Shown: positions 23,917 through 36,274 of the stretch, piece by piece | Position numbering within the stretch: position 1 is the first letter of the stretch | Layout of the letters: every line of letters starts with the position of its first letter | NCBI GenBank assembly: GCA_037127255.1 | Contig: JBANSL010000013.1 | Coordinates: 56,693,688 to 56,757,687 of the forward strand | Origin: Persicaria tinctoria | Taxonomy: Eukaryota; Streptophyta; Magnoliopsida; Caryophyllales; Polygonaceae | Length of the DNA stretch: 64,000 nt | Direction of reading: 5' to 3' | Program-made: the position numbers and the translations under genes | Notes under the pieces: generated by a model | What the model was told of the DNA's origin: nothing | The model's input: only the letters and a program-made list of their open reading frames with translations | The model's database searches: none

Positions 23917-25321
23917 AGAGCTTGCAGAGAGAGCAGACGGGATGCTGACCTTTCAGGGCAGAGTTGTAGTTGCATCAACGTCAGACCTGAGGCAGAGGAT
24001 CATGCAGGAGGCTCACTCCACCCCTTATTCTGTCCATCCAGGGACGAATAAGATGTATCAGGATCTAAGGAGGAGTTATTGGTGGCAGAGGATGAGAGCA
24101 GACATCACGGAGTTCGTGGCCAGATGTCAGGTTTGTCAGCAGGTTCGGATTGATCACCAGAGGCCGGGAGGACCCATCCAGTCACTTCCAGTTCCCGAGT
24201 GGAAGTGGACGGATATCTCCATGGATTTCGTCACCGGGCTGAGGCGAGACGTCAGAGGATTCGACGCTATTTGGGTCGTGGTCGACAGGTTGACCAAGTC
24301 GGCCCATTTCATAGCTATTCAGGAGACATGGCCAGCTTCGAAGTTAGCAGACGAGTTCATTCGCCAGATTGTGAGGCTTTATGGAGTACCAGAGAGGATC
24401 GTATCTGATCGAGATGGACGCTTCACCTCGAGGTTTTGGCAGCAGGTTCAGGAGAGTTTGGGCTCCAGGTTGCATTTTAGTACGGCTTATCACCCGCAGA
24501 CAGATGGCCAGAGCGAGAGGACGATTCAGACGTTGGAGGACATGTTGCGATCGTGCGTCTTGGATTGGGGTGATCATTGGGTCAAACACCTACCGCTAGT
24601 GGAGTTTTCCTACAACAACAGCTACCACGCGTCGATCGAGATGGCCCCATATGAGGCTTTGTATGGGAGGCGATGCAAGTCGCCGGTTTGCTGGGACGAG
24701 CCTGCATATACAGTTCTGTCGTTGCCCGAGATGGTCAGAGAGACAGTTGATAAGGTTGGTCGCATCCGAGAGCATATGAGGGTAGCCCAGGATCGACAGA
24801 AGAAGTATGCGGACAGACGGAGGACCGAGCTTGAGTTCGAGGTAGGCTCGCATGTATGGCTTCGAGTTTCGCCCACCAGGGGAGTTCGACGGTTCGGCAT
24901 CAAAGGGAAGTTGAGTCCGAGGTTCATTGGCCCATTTGAGATCCTAGAGAGAGTCGGTGTGGTAGCCTACCGTTTAGCCTTACCTCCATCCTTGGCCGGC
25001 GTCCATGACGTCTTTCATGTCTCCCATCTCCGTCAGTATATTCCCGACCCCAGCCATGTCCTTGACCACTCAGACCTTCACATTGAGCCTGATCATACCT
25101 TTGTAGAGCGTCCGGTGAGGGTCCTTGACCGTCGCGTCAAGAAGGTTAGGAACAGGGAGGTTCCTTTGCTTCTGGTTCAGTGGTCTAGGAGGAGCCCTGA
25201 GGAGGCCACCTAGGAGACCGATGAGAGCATTCGGGCTAGCTATGGAGATGTACTAGATGAGCTACTTGTGTCCTATGTTGAGCCGAGCGTAGACATTACC
25301 TTGACCTCCCGAGTGCGGTGA
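23897..25321 (+). pseudogene. pol: Tekay pol, second frame: integrase and C-terminal chromo-like region
   Basis: Open from 23897 to a TAG at 25211-25213, then in frame to TGA at 25321. It contains the H2C2 zinc domain ([13 protein letters not shown] to CQVCQQ), the D,D(35)E core (SMDFVTG near 24220, VSDRDG near 24405, Glu in QSERTIQ near 24510), the GPFEILERVG block, and a C-terminal segment (RVLDRRVKKVRNREVPLLLV...) that resembles the reduced chromodomain of Tekay elements. Integrase would insert the cDNA into chromatin. The TAG replaces a Trp codon retained in the second copy (EEATW there). Upstream pol is in another frame. Confidence 0.92.
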
Positions 25322-26069
25322 GTATGCCTAGCTAGTTGGTTGGGATTGGTTAGTGGTGTCTCTTTGATTGCGTGCTTATGCTTGGTAGTTGTGTGCAGAT
25401 CCTTGGTGATATGATGTGATGAGCCTCGATGATATGATGATGTGCTAGATATTATGGTATGTGACTGCCTTTGATGTGCTATAATCTTCTGTTTATCTGA
25501 GATTATGATCATTCTTCTATATCCATGATGCCAAATATTAGAAATGCTAGAGATTGAATTGTGGAATTATGATTTGACTCGGAACCTAGAAAGAGAATAC
25601 GGGAATAGCCTTTAGAGGTGGATGTTAGAATGATTGGGAAGTTGGGAATACCTTGTTTAATGTTGAATTTAAAGAATTTCAAATGGTGATTTGAGAAGGA
25701 ACATAGACTTTGAGAAAACTATTCCAACCCGAGTTTTCATTATGACGCCCCACGAAGTGGATACAAGCATGTATGGGGGCACCTGTAGATCGCTTGCTAA
25801 GACCTAGCGGAGATGTCATGATTGTTTTCGAGTTATGGTATGCCCGAGGAGTCGGAGTGGGGATGTGGTAGGGGCCCCTACAGCATCCTTACTACGACCG
25901 ATTGGGAGTATTATGATCATGACGACGGTACTGTGAGATCTCATGGGGGCACTTATGAGGTATTTACGGGATCGATGACGTGATCCTTGGACTCACCAAT
26001 TTCAACTTCATCCCTTACTTTAGAATGATTTTAGTCTCGGGGACGAGACTTGTTTTTAGAGGTGGATGA
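25322..26069 (+). other. Tekay 3' untranslated region with polypurine tract
   Basis: No gene. TG-rich, ending in TTTTAGAGGTGGATGA directly before the 3' LTR (purine tract 26057-26069), the plus-strand primer. Confidence 0.8.
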
Positions 26070-28857
26070 TGTAAAGGCTCGGATTTTTAAAATATTAATT
26101 ATCGGAAAAAAGAAAATCAAAATGAATTTAAAATAAATTCCAGCCCAAATTTTCGATTTAAAAATCAATTCCGTCTTTCATTTCGGGTTCTGAATGACCA
26201 ATCAGCGGAAGTTTAAATTCCCGACTCGAGACCTCAATTCCGTCATATTCCGAATTCTTATCCATCCAACTCACCCTATTCTAGTTTGGGAAAATCCTAT
26301 CCTCTCCTTTCCTCCCTCCACTCTTTGACTCCCTAATTTTGGAAAACAAACAACAACTTCTCTTCAAAAATTAGGACCCTTTGTTACAATTGACCATTGA
26401 GAATCTTTTCTTTTTTCAAACCACATACACACTAAACCCTCTCTCCATTTCTCTCGGTACATTTCTCTGTCAAACGAACCCAACCCAGCTGCCTTTGAAT
26501 TCCGCCACCACCGCGCCGTCTCCACCACCAAACCACCTCCTTGCCGCCACACCTTCCTCCACCACATCCCCTCCTCACCTCCATCGTCACTGCACCACCG
26601 CCTCTTCCCCGCGAGTCTCCGCCGTCGCCGCCAGCAGCCGCCGGAGAGCCGCCAGCCCTTGTTTCCCGTTCAGCTCGGTAAGCTCCGCCCCCTTCTCTCC
26701 TTCACCTTCAAATAGAGTAAAGGTCCTTCCTTTAACCTCCCTCATCCCTCCCAGGAGTTCTCGCTCGAAGAACCGGCACCGACGAGCCCCAACGCAGCCC
26801 GGACAGCCTCCCCGGAGCTCCGAGCTTTCTAACGTCGAACACCTCGGTGAGCTTCCTTCTTCTCCTCCTTCCTTCCCTTTTCGTTTCCGTGGGTGTGGGC
26901 GTCGGAGTGGCCGCTCCTGGTGGCCGGAGCTCGGCTCCACCGCCGCCGGAGGTCCCCTCCTCCCTCTCTTTTTCTCCTCCGCCATTTCTGGGCACAAAGC
27001 CCCTGTTTCCTTTCTTTCATTCGGCCTAAATGGGAGGAAGAAGAAGAGAAGTGGGCCACGCCACGTCAGCCGCCACACCTCACCCCTTGGGCCCCACGTT
27101 TTTTTAACATGTCATCAGCCCTGGCCCACTTCCTTCTTTCTTCCTTCTAACTCCGAATTTGAGATGAAATGGAATAGAGGCTTTTGGGCCTATTTTTTTT
27201 GGGGCCAAACTTGTGGTGTTCAAATAAGAAAATATTTGGGCCTATTTTACTTCTTCCATTCGGTTTTGGGTTGATTTAAATCAAGAGGGTTCGGTTTGGG
27301 TTTATTTAAAACATAAGGGCCGGTTTTGGGGTTTTACAAAATAAGAGGGTGGGTTTTGGTAATTTAAAATCAAGTAAGGTTGGATTAGTAATTTAAGAAG
27401 GGATGTTTTGATTAAATGAATATTGTTGGGATTTTATAGATATTTTATGAAGATGTTAAAATAAAATGTTGTTTTGAGATTTAAGATATAATATTGTGGT
27501 GATTTATTATTTGTGGTTAAATGTTATATGATTATGTTGAAGATGTGCAATTATATGCTAAGTAAATTGTGAGATGATGGCATGCAAATTGGTTAAGTAT
27601 GAATTGGAATTATCTTAAGTTGATGAATTGGAGGATTATATTGAGTATGGTTGTGAGATGTTGAGATGATAGATTACGAGATAAGGTCGATATTATGGAA
27701 ATGATGATGTGACGGTTATTATGTTAAGTTGTGAAGTCGTGTGCGTGATAATTCTATGCTTTGTGTGCCTTAGAGATAGACTCATTGATGTGCTTATACT
27801 TGTTAGGTGACCATCTGTGACGTGTCGGATTTCATATTGCCTGGTTGATTGCCTTTTGCTGTTCTGTGATACCAGGTAAGTCTCTTCGGAGCTTACTCAG
27901 ATTGAATAGAGCTATTCCCTGCTTTAGGTGCATGATATACTAGGTGTTGCATTCATGATCAGCATGCCATGTAGTACCATGCTAGGTTGCATCGACCGTT
28001 GAGCATTCTATTTCTTTATGCGTATGTAAACAGAACGGCCGTTATCTGTGAAGTAACTAGAGTCATTGCTAGGGTTATAGGACGACGTAGTCTCATCGGG
28101 TCCCGTCCTGTGTCAATCGAGTCATGCACTTCCTTATATTATGAGATGCCTGCGGGCTTTATTGTGGAGCGGGTTAGGCATGCGTGCCACCCGATTATGA
28201 ATGAATGCATTCACGAGCTGGCCAGTCTCCACCCTATCGGAAGGGGGTGGAGGTAGGAGAGGGATATACCACTTGGTATTCTGTGTTAAGGCCTTATCAT
28301 TATTATGTACTTGAACTTAGGAGCATGTTAGTGTGTTATTATTCCGCCATGCATCTAGAAGCATCTTTGTTAGGTATAGCGTATATGTGTGCTTATGGTT
28401 GGGATGCAGAGCTAAAGTGGGCATCGATCTGATCCCGCCCCATATCAATTTTTTTAGGTATTATTTATGTTCATCCTATCGGTGTTGTTTCTTATTGCGC
28501 GGGTCATTTTGTCGGCGGAGAGTGAGCGCTGGAGTTATAGACTTCACCAGACTCTGATTATATTTTTGGATTTACATTTTAGACTCCGTTTTGACCCGGC
28601 TCTGCCGTTGCACCCTCTTGTATTACACTTGTTTCCGCTAGTCGCACGATTTCTGATTTCCACGCTTAGACTTACGACAGGTACATGGGACTTCCCCGGG
28701 GATTCCTACGATCCCTTCGATTTTGGGTATGAAATCCCCCTTTGAAAACATTAAAGTAGGTTTTGAAACCTTCAACCTGTACTCGGGGCGCAAGGTCCTA
28801 ACGAGGGGTTTAATCCCTCGAAACGTAACTCGGGAATCATAATCCCGGGCCGTTACA
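26070..28857 (+). repeat. Tekay-type 3' LTR
   Basis: Same length as the 5' LTR (2,788 bp) and nearly identical, with scattered point differences. Ends at 28857 before ATGAA. Confidence 0.93.
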
Positions 28858-28904
28858 ATGAAGTGAACAAAAAATCAGTAATGCATCAGCCATGCACTTT
28901 CCTT

Positions 28905-31144
28905 AGCACTCATTTAAAATAAGTCCTGACTTACTTGTCCGTGTGAACGTGAGCCTCTCTCGTCGTGGCACCGGCAACTCGCCATCCATTCAGTTCTGAA
29001 GTCTTGAAGTCTCCTCTCTATGTGGTTTTTTAGGTTGTCTTCCAACTGTTGGGCAATCTCCGACATCTCTCTAACACTGATTTGACACGTGTTTGATAAA
29101 GAGTTATAGACCAAACGCGGAGGGGCACTAGCACCATATGTGCGGCAGTATCCGTGACCATCAGGAACAATGATCTGATGGAATATCCTATCTTTCACGG
29201 AGTCAAGTCCTCGCTGATCCTCAGGTTCCATTTCTAAGAGGGCTTTGTAGTCTTGCTACATTATCAAAGGAGGTCAACATTTGATGATCAAAAATGGCAA
29301 CCAAGCTGCGAAAATTCAGTTCATATATCATTGAGAAAAGGAAAAGGTTGAAGAACCTTACAATGGTCTCAATAACATCAGGATCATCTGCATTTCGGGA
29401 TGAAATCCACAAGCTCATCTTATCAGTTGGTTGGTTGGTTGGATTTGAGGCTCTGTTTAGATGAAACAAATCCAAGTCAGATTAAATACGAACCTCATGG
29501 ATTTGATCCATGCAATTACTCAAAAGTTCAGTCATTAAAAACATAAGAAATGCATAGAATCATGCAACGTAAACCATACGAACCTCATGTCTTACTTCAC
29601 CGAATGACTTTCGCCCAATGATATGCGCCGGTCCATGCTTATCTCGGTTCTTTGAGTTCTGCTTGATTGATTCTGTACAGAACAAGACTTTACAAAGAGG
29701 CTACACATTTTTTTGCGTATGGACCATTGAACATGAGAAGGAAATAAAGAATACCTGAGCATATTCACCCTTCTCCAATATGCAAGGAGCAGAACCCAAT
29801 CAGCCGGCAGGACATTCAAAGGAGGGAACTTCTCTAGATTAGGCTTATTCATGACCGCAGTAAAGTATTTGGCCTTTGTTTTTTACTTATAGTCTTTCCA
29901 CATGAGGTTTCACATGTGCAAGCAAACCTCTTTGAACTCGTCGGGAGGATTCAATAAATTTCTCTACACCAAAATAAAACACCTTCACTTAATAAGGTAA
30001 AGAAAGAGGTTGTATGTTATTGTTTTACTCTTAATAATTACATAGTGTCTTTTCCTCTTCAAATGAATGAACCTATTGTTTTCAGTATGAAAGAAATATG
30101 AGGTTGTATGCTACATAAAATACCTTCACTTCTTCCCATATACCATCCATCACATCTTCTCCAAAAGTTGTCCACTCGAGTACAGTCAGCGGAAGTCGTT
30201 GCCCATCATGCACTAATATTCCCACCTGCGATCTGAGATTTTTGGCATTAACCCCAACTGGAATGAACACTTCATTGAATTCGACTTCATACTTAGCTCC
30301 GGTGTTCCAACCCAGCACACCCTGATTGTGACCTCTACGAATAACTACAAGTGGCTCTTCTTCTTGACACAACAAATATTTAATAATTAATGAACACATG
30401 TGCATAATCAGAAGAATACACTAGTGTATAAAAGGATGCAATGATGGCCTTACCAGTTGGGTGGTCGGCCGTCTCTAGAGCATCAGCCGCCATCAGTGTC
30501 GATGCGGATGCTAACTCTGGATGCGGAGTACTAGGTACAGCAGCGGAAACTGGAGTTGCGGCTTCAGTTGCAGGAAGTAAAGCATGCGGCTGTGGGGGAA
30601 GCGAAGGTTGTGTCTCTAGGGGGACTTGAGTAGCGGCTTGAGTTGCAGGACGCGAAGGCTGTGGCTGTGGGGGGGATGGAGCAGCAGCTTCATTTGATGT
30701 TGGATCAGTTAGAGGGAGTGCTCCTGATGCAGGCGGTGAAGACCCACCTTGCTGGGAGGATGTCGAGCTTGTAGGTTGTAGAAAATCATATATTTTTCGC
30801 GGTCTCCCTGCTCCAACCTTGCGTTTCTTCTGGGGTGCTTATACGAATACGGAAATCTTTAGTGTCAAGACAAAACAAATAAAAAACACGCAGCTTACTC
30901 TGTTGAATTCGACTCGATCTTGCCAACATACCTTCGCCGCAGCTATAGTCGGAAGCGGACCTAGTTGTGGAGTTGCATCCAGAAGCGGAGTCGATGGTTG
31001 AGCTGGTTGTGGAGTTGTGAGCGGCAGTGTTCCAATTGCTTCTATGGACGATGCTGAGCTAGTTTGGGAGGCATGTGAGTCAGCAGACGCTAAGAATTCA
31101 CTCACGGTTCGCGATTTGGTGGGTGCACCCTTTCGTTTCGCCAT
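28905..31144 (-). pseudogene. CACTA second protein (PTTA/En-Spm 'plant transposase'), exons
   Basis: Minus-strand exon series. The ATG exon at 31144 starts MAKRKGAPTKSR and runs to ~30935 (Ser/Thr/Pro/Gln-rich). Pro-rich exons lie at ~30835-30460. Exon 30405-~30120 reads FIPVGVNAKNLRSQVGILV then a W..F..D...IW block. Exons at 29965-29590 include PPDEFKEV and a N.KNRDKHGPAHIIGRKSF block, characteristic of the plant transposase Ptta/En/Spm family. Exons 29475-29221 and 29231-28914 contain TDKMSLWISSRN and a coiled-coil-like C-terminus. In CACTA elements this protein binds subterminal repeats. A stop near 29940 and the gypsy insertion break it. Confidence 0.75.
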
Positions 31145-31447
31145 GAATGCCTATGAATAAGTTAAATTGGTCTGCAAAAAAAAAGATGTTTAGCATTTTA
31201 GTAAGAGGGGATATAATACACACTCGAAGATACAATTGATACCTATAGCTACACTTTCTTAAAAAGATAAACATGCAATCAATGGGATGTCAGACAATTA
31301 CAAAAGGAAAATTCAAAGAAATCAAAAGGGTAATTAAAGTGGACAATATCATGGATTGATACCTAACAAATTAGATGTTGATGGAAAAGGTATCACAACG
31401 AAAGGATTTCTATACAAAAGGGTATACGCTTTAGTAATGAGATATAT

Positions 31448-33490
31448 TCACAACTCATCGTCCACATTGTCATCATCCACATTGTCATCATCCACACCGT
31501 AATCATCCACATGGGCATACATTTTAGATTCAACTTCCCCAACATTTAGCCACCCATATCCAAAAGGATCTGCATTGTACCAAACTTGTTGTGCTTGTGA
31601 CGCTAAGATAAAAGGCTCATCCTTCAGACGATCGTGTGGGTATAGTAACTTTCCGAAGTTCACTAAGGGTAATTTGAAAGGGTCCAGCTTAACCCCGGTT
31701 GAAGGATGTGCCCACTCACACCTAAATAATATATACTCGATATTGAACGCATATGTAACCCTTATAATATCTATTAATCTCCCATAATAGGGTACAATAT
31801 CTCTATGCAAATACACCCCACAATTCTGTCTAGTTCTTTTCATGTCAGCACTTTTGACACGAAAGAAATAGCCATTGGAGGTGTATGAGGTCAGCAGTAA
31901 AGCCACAGGATAAGGGAAGGTCGACAATGCCACGACTTCATCGCTTAATGCCACATCCTCTGCCCGGCGCAACACTGCGACCTGAGAATGTAGATGGGAC
32001 AACCATTGTGCTTCACATAGTAGTCAAATAGATACAACCTAATATTTTTAGTAGGAAATCTAGGAGTATAGACTCACATGTTACTTGAACCATTCCGGGA
32101 ACGTGCTGAACTGGGTTAATGCCAATGATGTATCATTTGCCGTGGGATTTTGATGTTTAAGGGACGCCAAATGTTCCCTTCAATGTTAAGAATTAAGAAA
32201 TTGTTACCAAGGAGCCATTATGTTTACATAACCAGGCAACCCAAATTGAAGCGCTTGTAGAACATGGCTTACTCTAGATACGGTGTAACTGCAGTTGAAT
32301 GGAACAACACCCATCGGTGAATTTGGGAACGTGTCACTTCTGGTAGAATGAATCCCTTTCCCTTTTTTATCGGCATCATCTTTTCTTCTTGGTGGTCTCT
32401 TCGCCTTGCTCACCACATCTTCTAAATATTAAGAGCAAAAGTTCATGCACTCTTCCATAATGTAACCTTTGGCTAGTGATGCTTCTGGCCAAGCTTTTTG
32501 GCGTACATAATTCTTCAAAGTTAGCAAGAACCTCTCGCCAGGGTATATCCAACAAAACTGTACAGGTCCACCGATTAAGGCTTCCTCCGCGAGATGCACA
32601 GGTAAATGCTCCATTACATCCATGAAATATGGCGGAAATATCTTCTCAATCTCACATTGGGTTAGGGTGATCTGAGAATGTGCCTCTTCCAATGAAGTGC
32701 TTGTATTACCCTTCGAGCTCAATACCTTGAAGAACTTTCCTACTTCAATCAAAACGGAAACCACATTCGGAGGCAATGAACTCCGTACACAGAGCGGAAT
32801 TAGTTGTTGTAAAAGGATGCGGTAATCATGGCTTTTCAGGCCCCCGATGGTTCGATCCTTTAAGTTAACCCTCCGGGCAATACTAGAACATGAACCATCC
32901 GACATTCTTTCCTTAGATAATGCTAACAAGAACTTATCCTTCCCGACGTTGTCCATCTCAAATTCAGCTCTCTCGTACACCTGACGACCTGATTATGTGA
33001 CCTTCACATGGTATTCCTTGTGAATCCCAAGAGTCTCAAGGTCGTGACGGGCAGAGACATTGTCTTTTGTTCTACCTTTAACTCCCATGATTGTGTTTAG
33101 AACATTTTCGGCGAAGTTCTTCTCAGAGCGCATCGCATCTATGTTGTATGGCAACAAATTGTCTTTCCAATACGGTAGCTCAAACAAGATGATCTTCTTC
33201 TTCCAATTATGCTTTTTTTTTACTGGATCCCTTTCCTGCCTATCCGGACCTATCTCCCTTCGGAATATCATGTCCTCCTTTTTATAACAAGTAAGCACTT
33301 TGTTAGCTTTAAGCTAGGAGATGTGATGAGCCGCAGTCAGTCGAGGAGGTGCATGATCAAATTCTCGTCCATCATAAAATGACTTAGAGTCTCGTCGATA
33401 CTTGTGAGCATAGGGCAAAAACCTCCTACTCATCCCGTACGACCACTTGTGGCTAGCTTTTAAGTACGTTGACCCTGGCTTGATGTCGCA
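31448..33490 (-). pseudogene. TNP2: CACTA TNP2 transposase, C-terminal two domains only
   Basis: Read on the minus strand from ~33490: KPGSTYLKASHKWS and RRFLPYAHKYRRDSKSF, then (33298-32993) KIILFELPYWKDNLLPYNID and FAENVLNTIMGVKGRTKD, the end of the TNP2 transposase domain. Next (32980-32429) is a DUF4218 region with GLKSHDYRILLQQLIPL and YFMDVMEHLPVHLAEEA. Then (32002-31448) a DUF4216 region ends in an Asp/Val-rich tail (VDDDNVDD repeats). The N-terminal transposase part with the first catalytic acidic residues is missing, because the sequence joins subterminal repeats directly at ~33490. A frame change occurs near 32990. It cannot make active transposase. Confidence 0.88.
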
Positions 33491-33790
33491 ATATCATGAA
33501 TTTAGCAACGAATTGTCAGGTCGTGGCTAAGCCCGTGGCTAGTGATGGACAGTTGAATCTCGTGGCTGAGGCAATGAATTCAGCTTCGGATTTAGGCCAT
33601 TGCCGAATTCGTGGCTATGTTCGTAGCTAGATTTGTTTCTACAAATAGGTCATGGGCCTTGCTGATTCTGTGGCTGAGCCGTTGCTATGATTGTTTCTAT
33701 CATTGTTGCTCGTTTCATTGGTAATTGTTTTGCTAAGGTTGTTGCTAGAGTTGCTGGTAACGCTAGTATTTGTCATTGCTATTGTTGTTG
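33490..33790 (-). repeat. CACTA subterminal repeats (right)
   Basis: Dense CGTGGCTA-like motifs (GTCGTGGCTAAGCC, CCCGTGGCTAGTG, CTCGTGGCTGAGG, TTCGTGGCTATG, TCTGTGGCTGAGCC) decaying to GTTGCTA forms toward 33790. Confidence 0.75.
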
Positions 33791-33800
33791 CTCATTTCAT

Positions 33801-35139
33801 TAGTAATGTTTTATATACTTAAAAATGTACAAAACTTTTATGAATACATCCAAAGCAATAACAAATCTAAATATACATAAATAGGGTAAAAAATAAAAAA
33901 TATATTCTAGATAAAAAAAACCCAAACTACAAATGAACAAATCAAAACATCCAATTTCTTGTTGACACAAACTCATGTTTATAGCATTCCTTGAACCAAT
34001 TGACACCCCAATAACCTGAAGCAGCATGGAAAGATGAAATACAATATTGTAAGATGAAATAAAATATTATTCAACTAGTAATCCCCAACTTATTTAAAAT
34101 AAATAAAGTATTTTGAGATGTCGTTTAATAGGATTGGAGCAAGAAAGTAAACAAAAAAAAATTAGGTATTAAAAAATCTAGACAATCTAAGTTTATACCA
34201 CATGTAAATGAAATTTGTGAAATGAAATTTAATCGAAATTTGTGTTAAACCGAAAAAATAAAATCGAAATCAGGTATATTAAAGACTAGGAAATTCAGTC
34301 CTTTCATGCATCTCCCCTTTTACTGAATTTACCTCTGCACCTAGTTTTCTTTGTAATTTTCTGGACTTTGTTCCGAGGGCTTCATCCTTCATTACCTTAA
34401 TTAATAACCAAGGTCAATGCCTACTTTCAGACAAAAAAAAAAAGATTAGGAAAATGAAAAATCGAAAAGAAGCAAAGGAAAGGGACAACCTTGGAGTATT
34501 CAGCACCGGAAAACCACAAACCCGGCTGCTAATCGAAATTTCTGTCGCTCGCCATCGACCTATCGGACGGAAGAGGGTTGGACATTTCTGGTACCGGAAA
34601 ACCACAAACCCGGTTGCTAATGGAGAGAAACGGGACTATGTGAGAGAGATGGAGTGAGTACCGGTCGCCTAGTTCGATTTCGAGGATTTCAAGAACGGAT
34701 TTCTTCTGTTGATTTTGTGCTTTGTTTATAGGGAGGAGAGATGGGGAAGAAGGGGAAAGGGGAGGGTGACGGTTTTGAAACAATACTTAGGGGGGGGGGG
34801 GGGCGAGTCTACCTTACAGATTCGAAGCAAGGAGGGAGCAGAAGGCGTCAATCCCTCCATCCTCGTTCTCCATGGTGCCGCCTCCTCCGATCTGACCACC
34901 GACGCCGAGTGCAGAAGGAATGAAGGAGCGGCGATGGTCTGAATTTGGGCCAAGATCTGAAATTTTGGGGAGAGATCTGGAATTTTAGGGAGAGAGATAT
35001 CTTGAATGAAGGGCGAGAGGGAGGAGCCGAGGAATGGTGGCAGCCATGGAAGAGGAAGGTCGAGCACGCAGAAGAGGCGGCCATGGATTCTGGGAAGCGG
35101 AAGAAAATCAGTGAAGAGGGAGAGAGGAAAGGGAAAAGA
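33801..35139. other. Unassigned stretch with low-complexity tracts
   Basis: AT-rich to 34440. A direct repeat ACCGGAAAACCACAAACCCG occurs at 34505 and 34593 (88 bp apart). A run of about 14 G lies at 34789-34802. Purine-rich DNA follows to 35139. Frames up to 151 codons on the minus strand are Ser/Pro/Leu/Phe low-complexity and unrecognised. Confidence 0.5.
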
Positions 35140-35240
35140 GGAAATTGCACTAAATAGACCAAAAATTGGGCCTATTTGCACAAATAGCCAAGAGGGTGAA
35201 AAAATGGGTCAAAATGGCCGAGCTATTTCTTGCAAATAAA
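35140..35240 (+). repeat. MULE left terminal region
   Basis: Starts GGAAATTGCACTAAATAGAC and contains CCTATTTGCACAAATAGCC and AAGAGGGTGAAAAAATGGG. The latter block is also found in direct orientation at 44690-44735. Confidence 0.7.
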
Positions 35241-35337
35241 ACAGCCGGTTATTTGTTACTGTTTGTAACCGGTTGTAGGGAGTTATCAAATTAAAATGAG
35301 GGAGGGAGAGAGACGGTTTCATTTCGTTTCAAAGCGA

Positions 35338-35362
35338 TACAGAGAGAGAGAGAGAGAGAGAG
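35338..35362 (+). repeat. (GA)n microsatellite
   Basis: AG dinucleotide run of about 11 units. Confidence 0.9.
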
Positions 35363-36274
35363 GGAAGGCCATCAGAGAAAGGAGAACCGATACACAGAGA
35401 GAGACGGAGGACGAACTCGTCGAAGAAGAAGGCCATCAGTCACTGCCTAGGAGGAAGGAGAAGGTTGAAGACGAAGAGATAGGTAAGCAACTGTTGAGAT
35501 TTTATTTGGGTTGCGAAATTGGTGTCATGGGTGTGCGGTTACATGCGGTTATTGTGAAGGATTTGAGACGATTTTGGGGGAGATGCCTAGCAGTAGAGAA
35601 GGAATGAAGTAGGAGGGGTTAGGGGTGACATTGGGAGTCGATTTTGCGGATGTGGGTGCGATTAGGGTTTATGGGGTCGGGAAAAGGATGGGTAAGGGTT
35701 AGGTGATGTTGGGTAAGAAATTGGGGACAAAAGGGCAAGGAGGGGGTCGGATGGGTAGGGAATCCACATGATTTGGGGTAATCGGTAGGGTTTATGTGCA
35801 CATGTGGTAGGACAGATTATCGAAGGTTCTGTATGAATTTGTGGTAGCAGATTTCGTAGGACCAGGTAACGAAATTGGGAGGTTAAAATTGAACATCTGG
35901 TATGCCGAGTGGGGTGAAGGAATATTTGGTTGATTGGTTTTTTAGTGTTTGTTGATTGGTTTTTTATTGTTGAAACCGTAAGTGCCCACCAAGTGTTTGA
36001 TGAAATGCCTAAAAATATGATGAATAAATGGTGATTTTGTTTTGGTTAATCTCCTTGCCTATATGATGTGTTGTGAAAGAGGTAAAATGAACCAAACGTG
36101 TGAAATGCGTAATTGGTAGGACAGAAGAGGATATCAGAAATGGTAGGATAGGAAAATGAAGTTGGTAGAATAAATTGTCACTGTTGGCATGTATGACAGA
36201 ATATGTGAACTGCATTTCTGATTTGATGTTTGGTGATTGTGTAGCAGGTACCCCCGCTTTAAGCATCATATAAA

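Larger units (their letters stand above)
17215..28857 (+). mobile_element. Full-length Tekay-type (chromoviral) Ty3/gypsy retrotransposon
   Basis: Two LTRs (17215-20002 and 26070-28857, each 2,788 bp, starting TGTAAAGG and ending CGTTACA), a Met-type primer site, gag-pol in the order gag, protease, RT, RNase H, integrase, and a purine tract before the 3' LTR. The flanking 5-mers are ATAAA (17210-17214) and ATGAA (28858-28862), a target duplication with one later change. It sits inside the CACTA element. LTR size and domain order fit the Tekay/Del group. Confidence 0.95.
15925..33800 (-). mobile_element. CACTA (En/Spm-type) element, defective, split by a gypsy insertion
   Basis: Minus-strand remnants of both standard CACTA genes are present: TNP2 transposase (31448-33490) and a PTTA/TNPA-like second protein (31144 down to 16531). 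Subterminal DNA at both sides repeats CGTGGCTA/GCCACG-type motifs (15925-16230 and 33490-33790). Terminal CACTA bases are not evident, so the ends are approximate. A complete Tekay-type retrotransposon occupies 17215-28857. Confidence 0.8.

Noticed and set aside
24622..24927. Minus-strand frames inside gag-pol of both Tekay copies
   Set aside because: Shadows of the conserved integrase and RT coding sequence.
34789..34802. Run of about 14 G as a structural signal
   Set aside because: Isolated homopolymer with no associated feature; may also be a sequencing or assembly error.
35296..35607. 103-codon plus frame with ATG as a host gene
   Set aside because: Starts in a GA microsatellite region within the MULE leader; Glu/Arg low complexity, no domain. 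Could be leader sequence of the ULP1-type gene.
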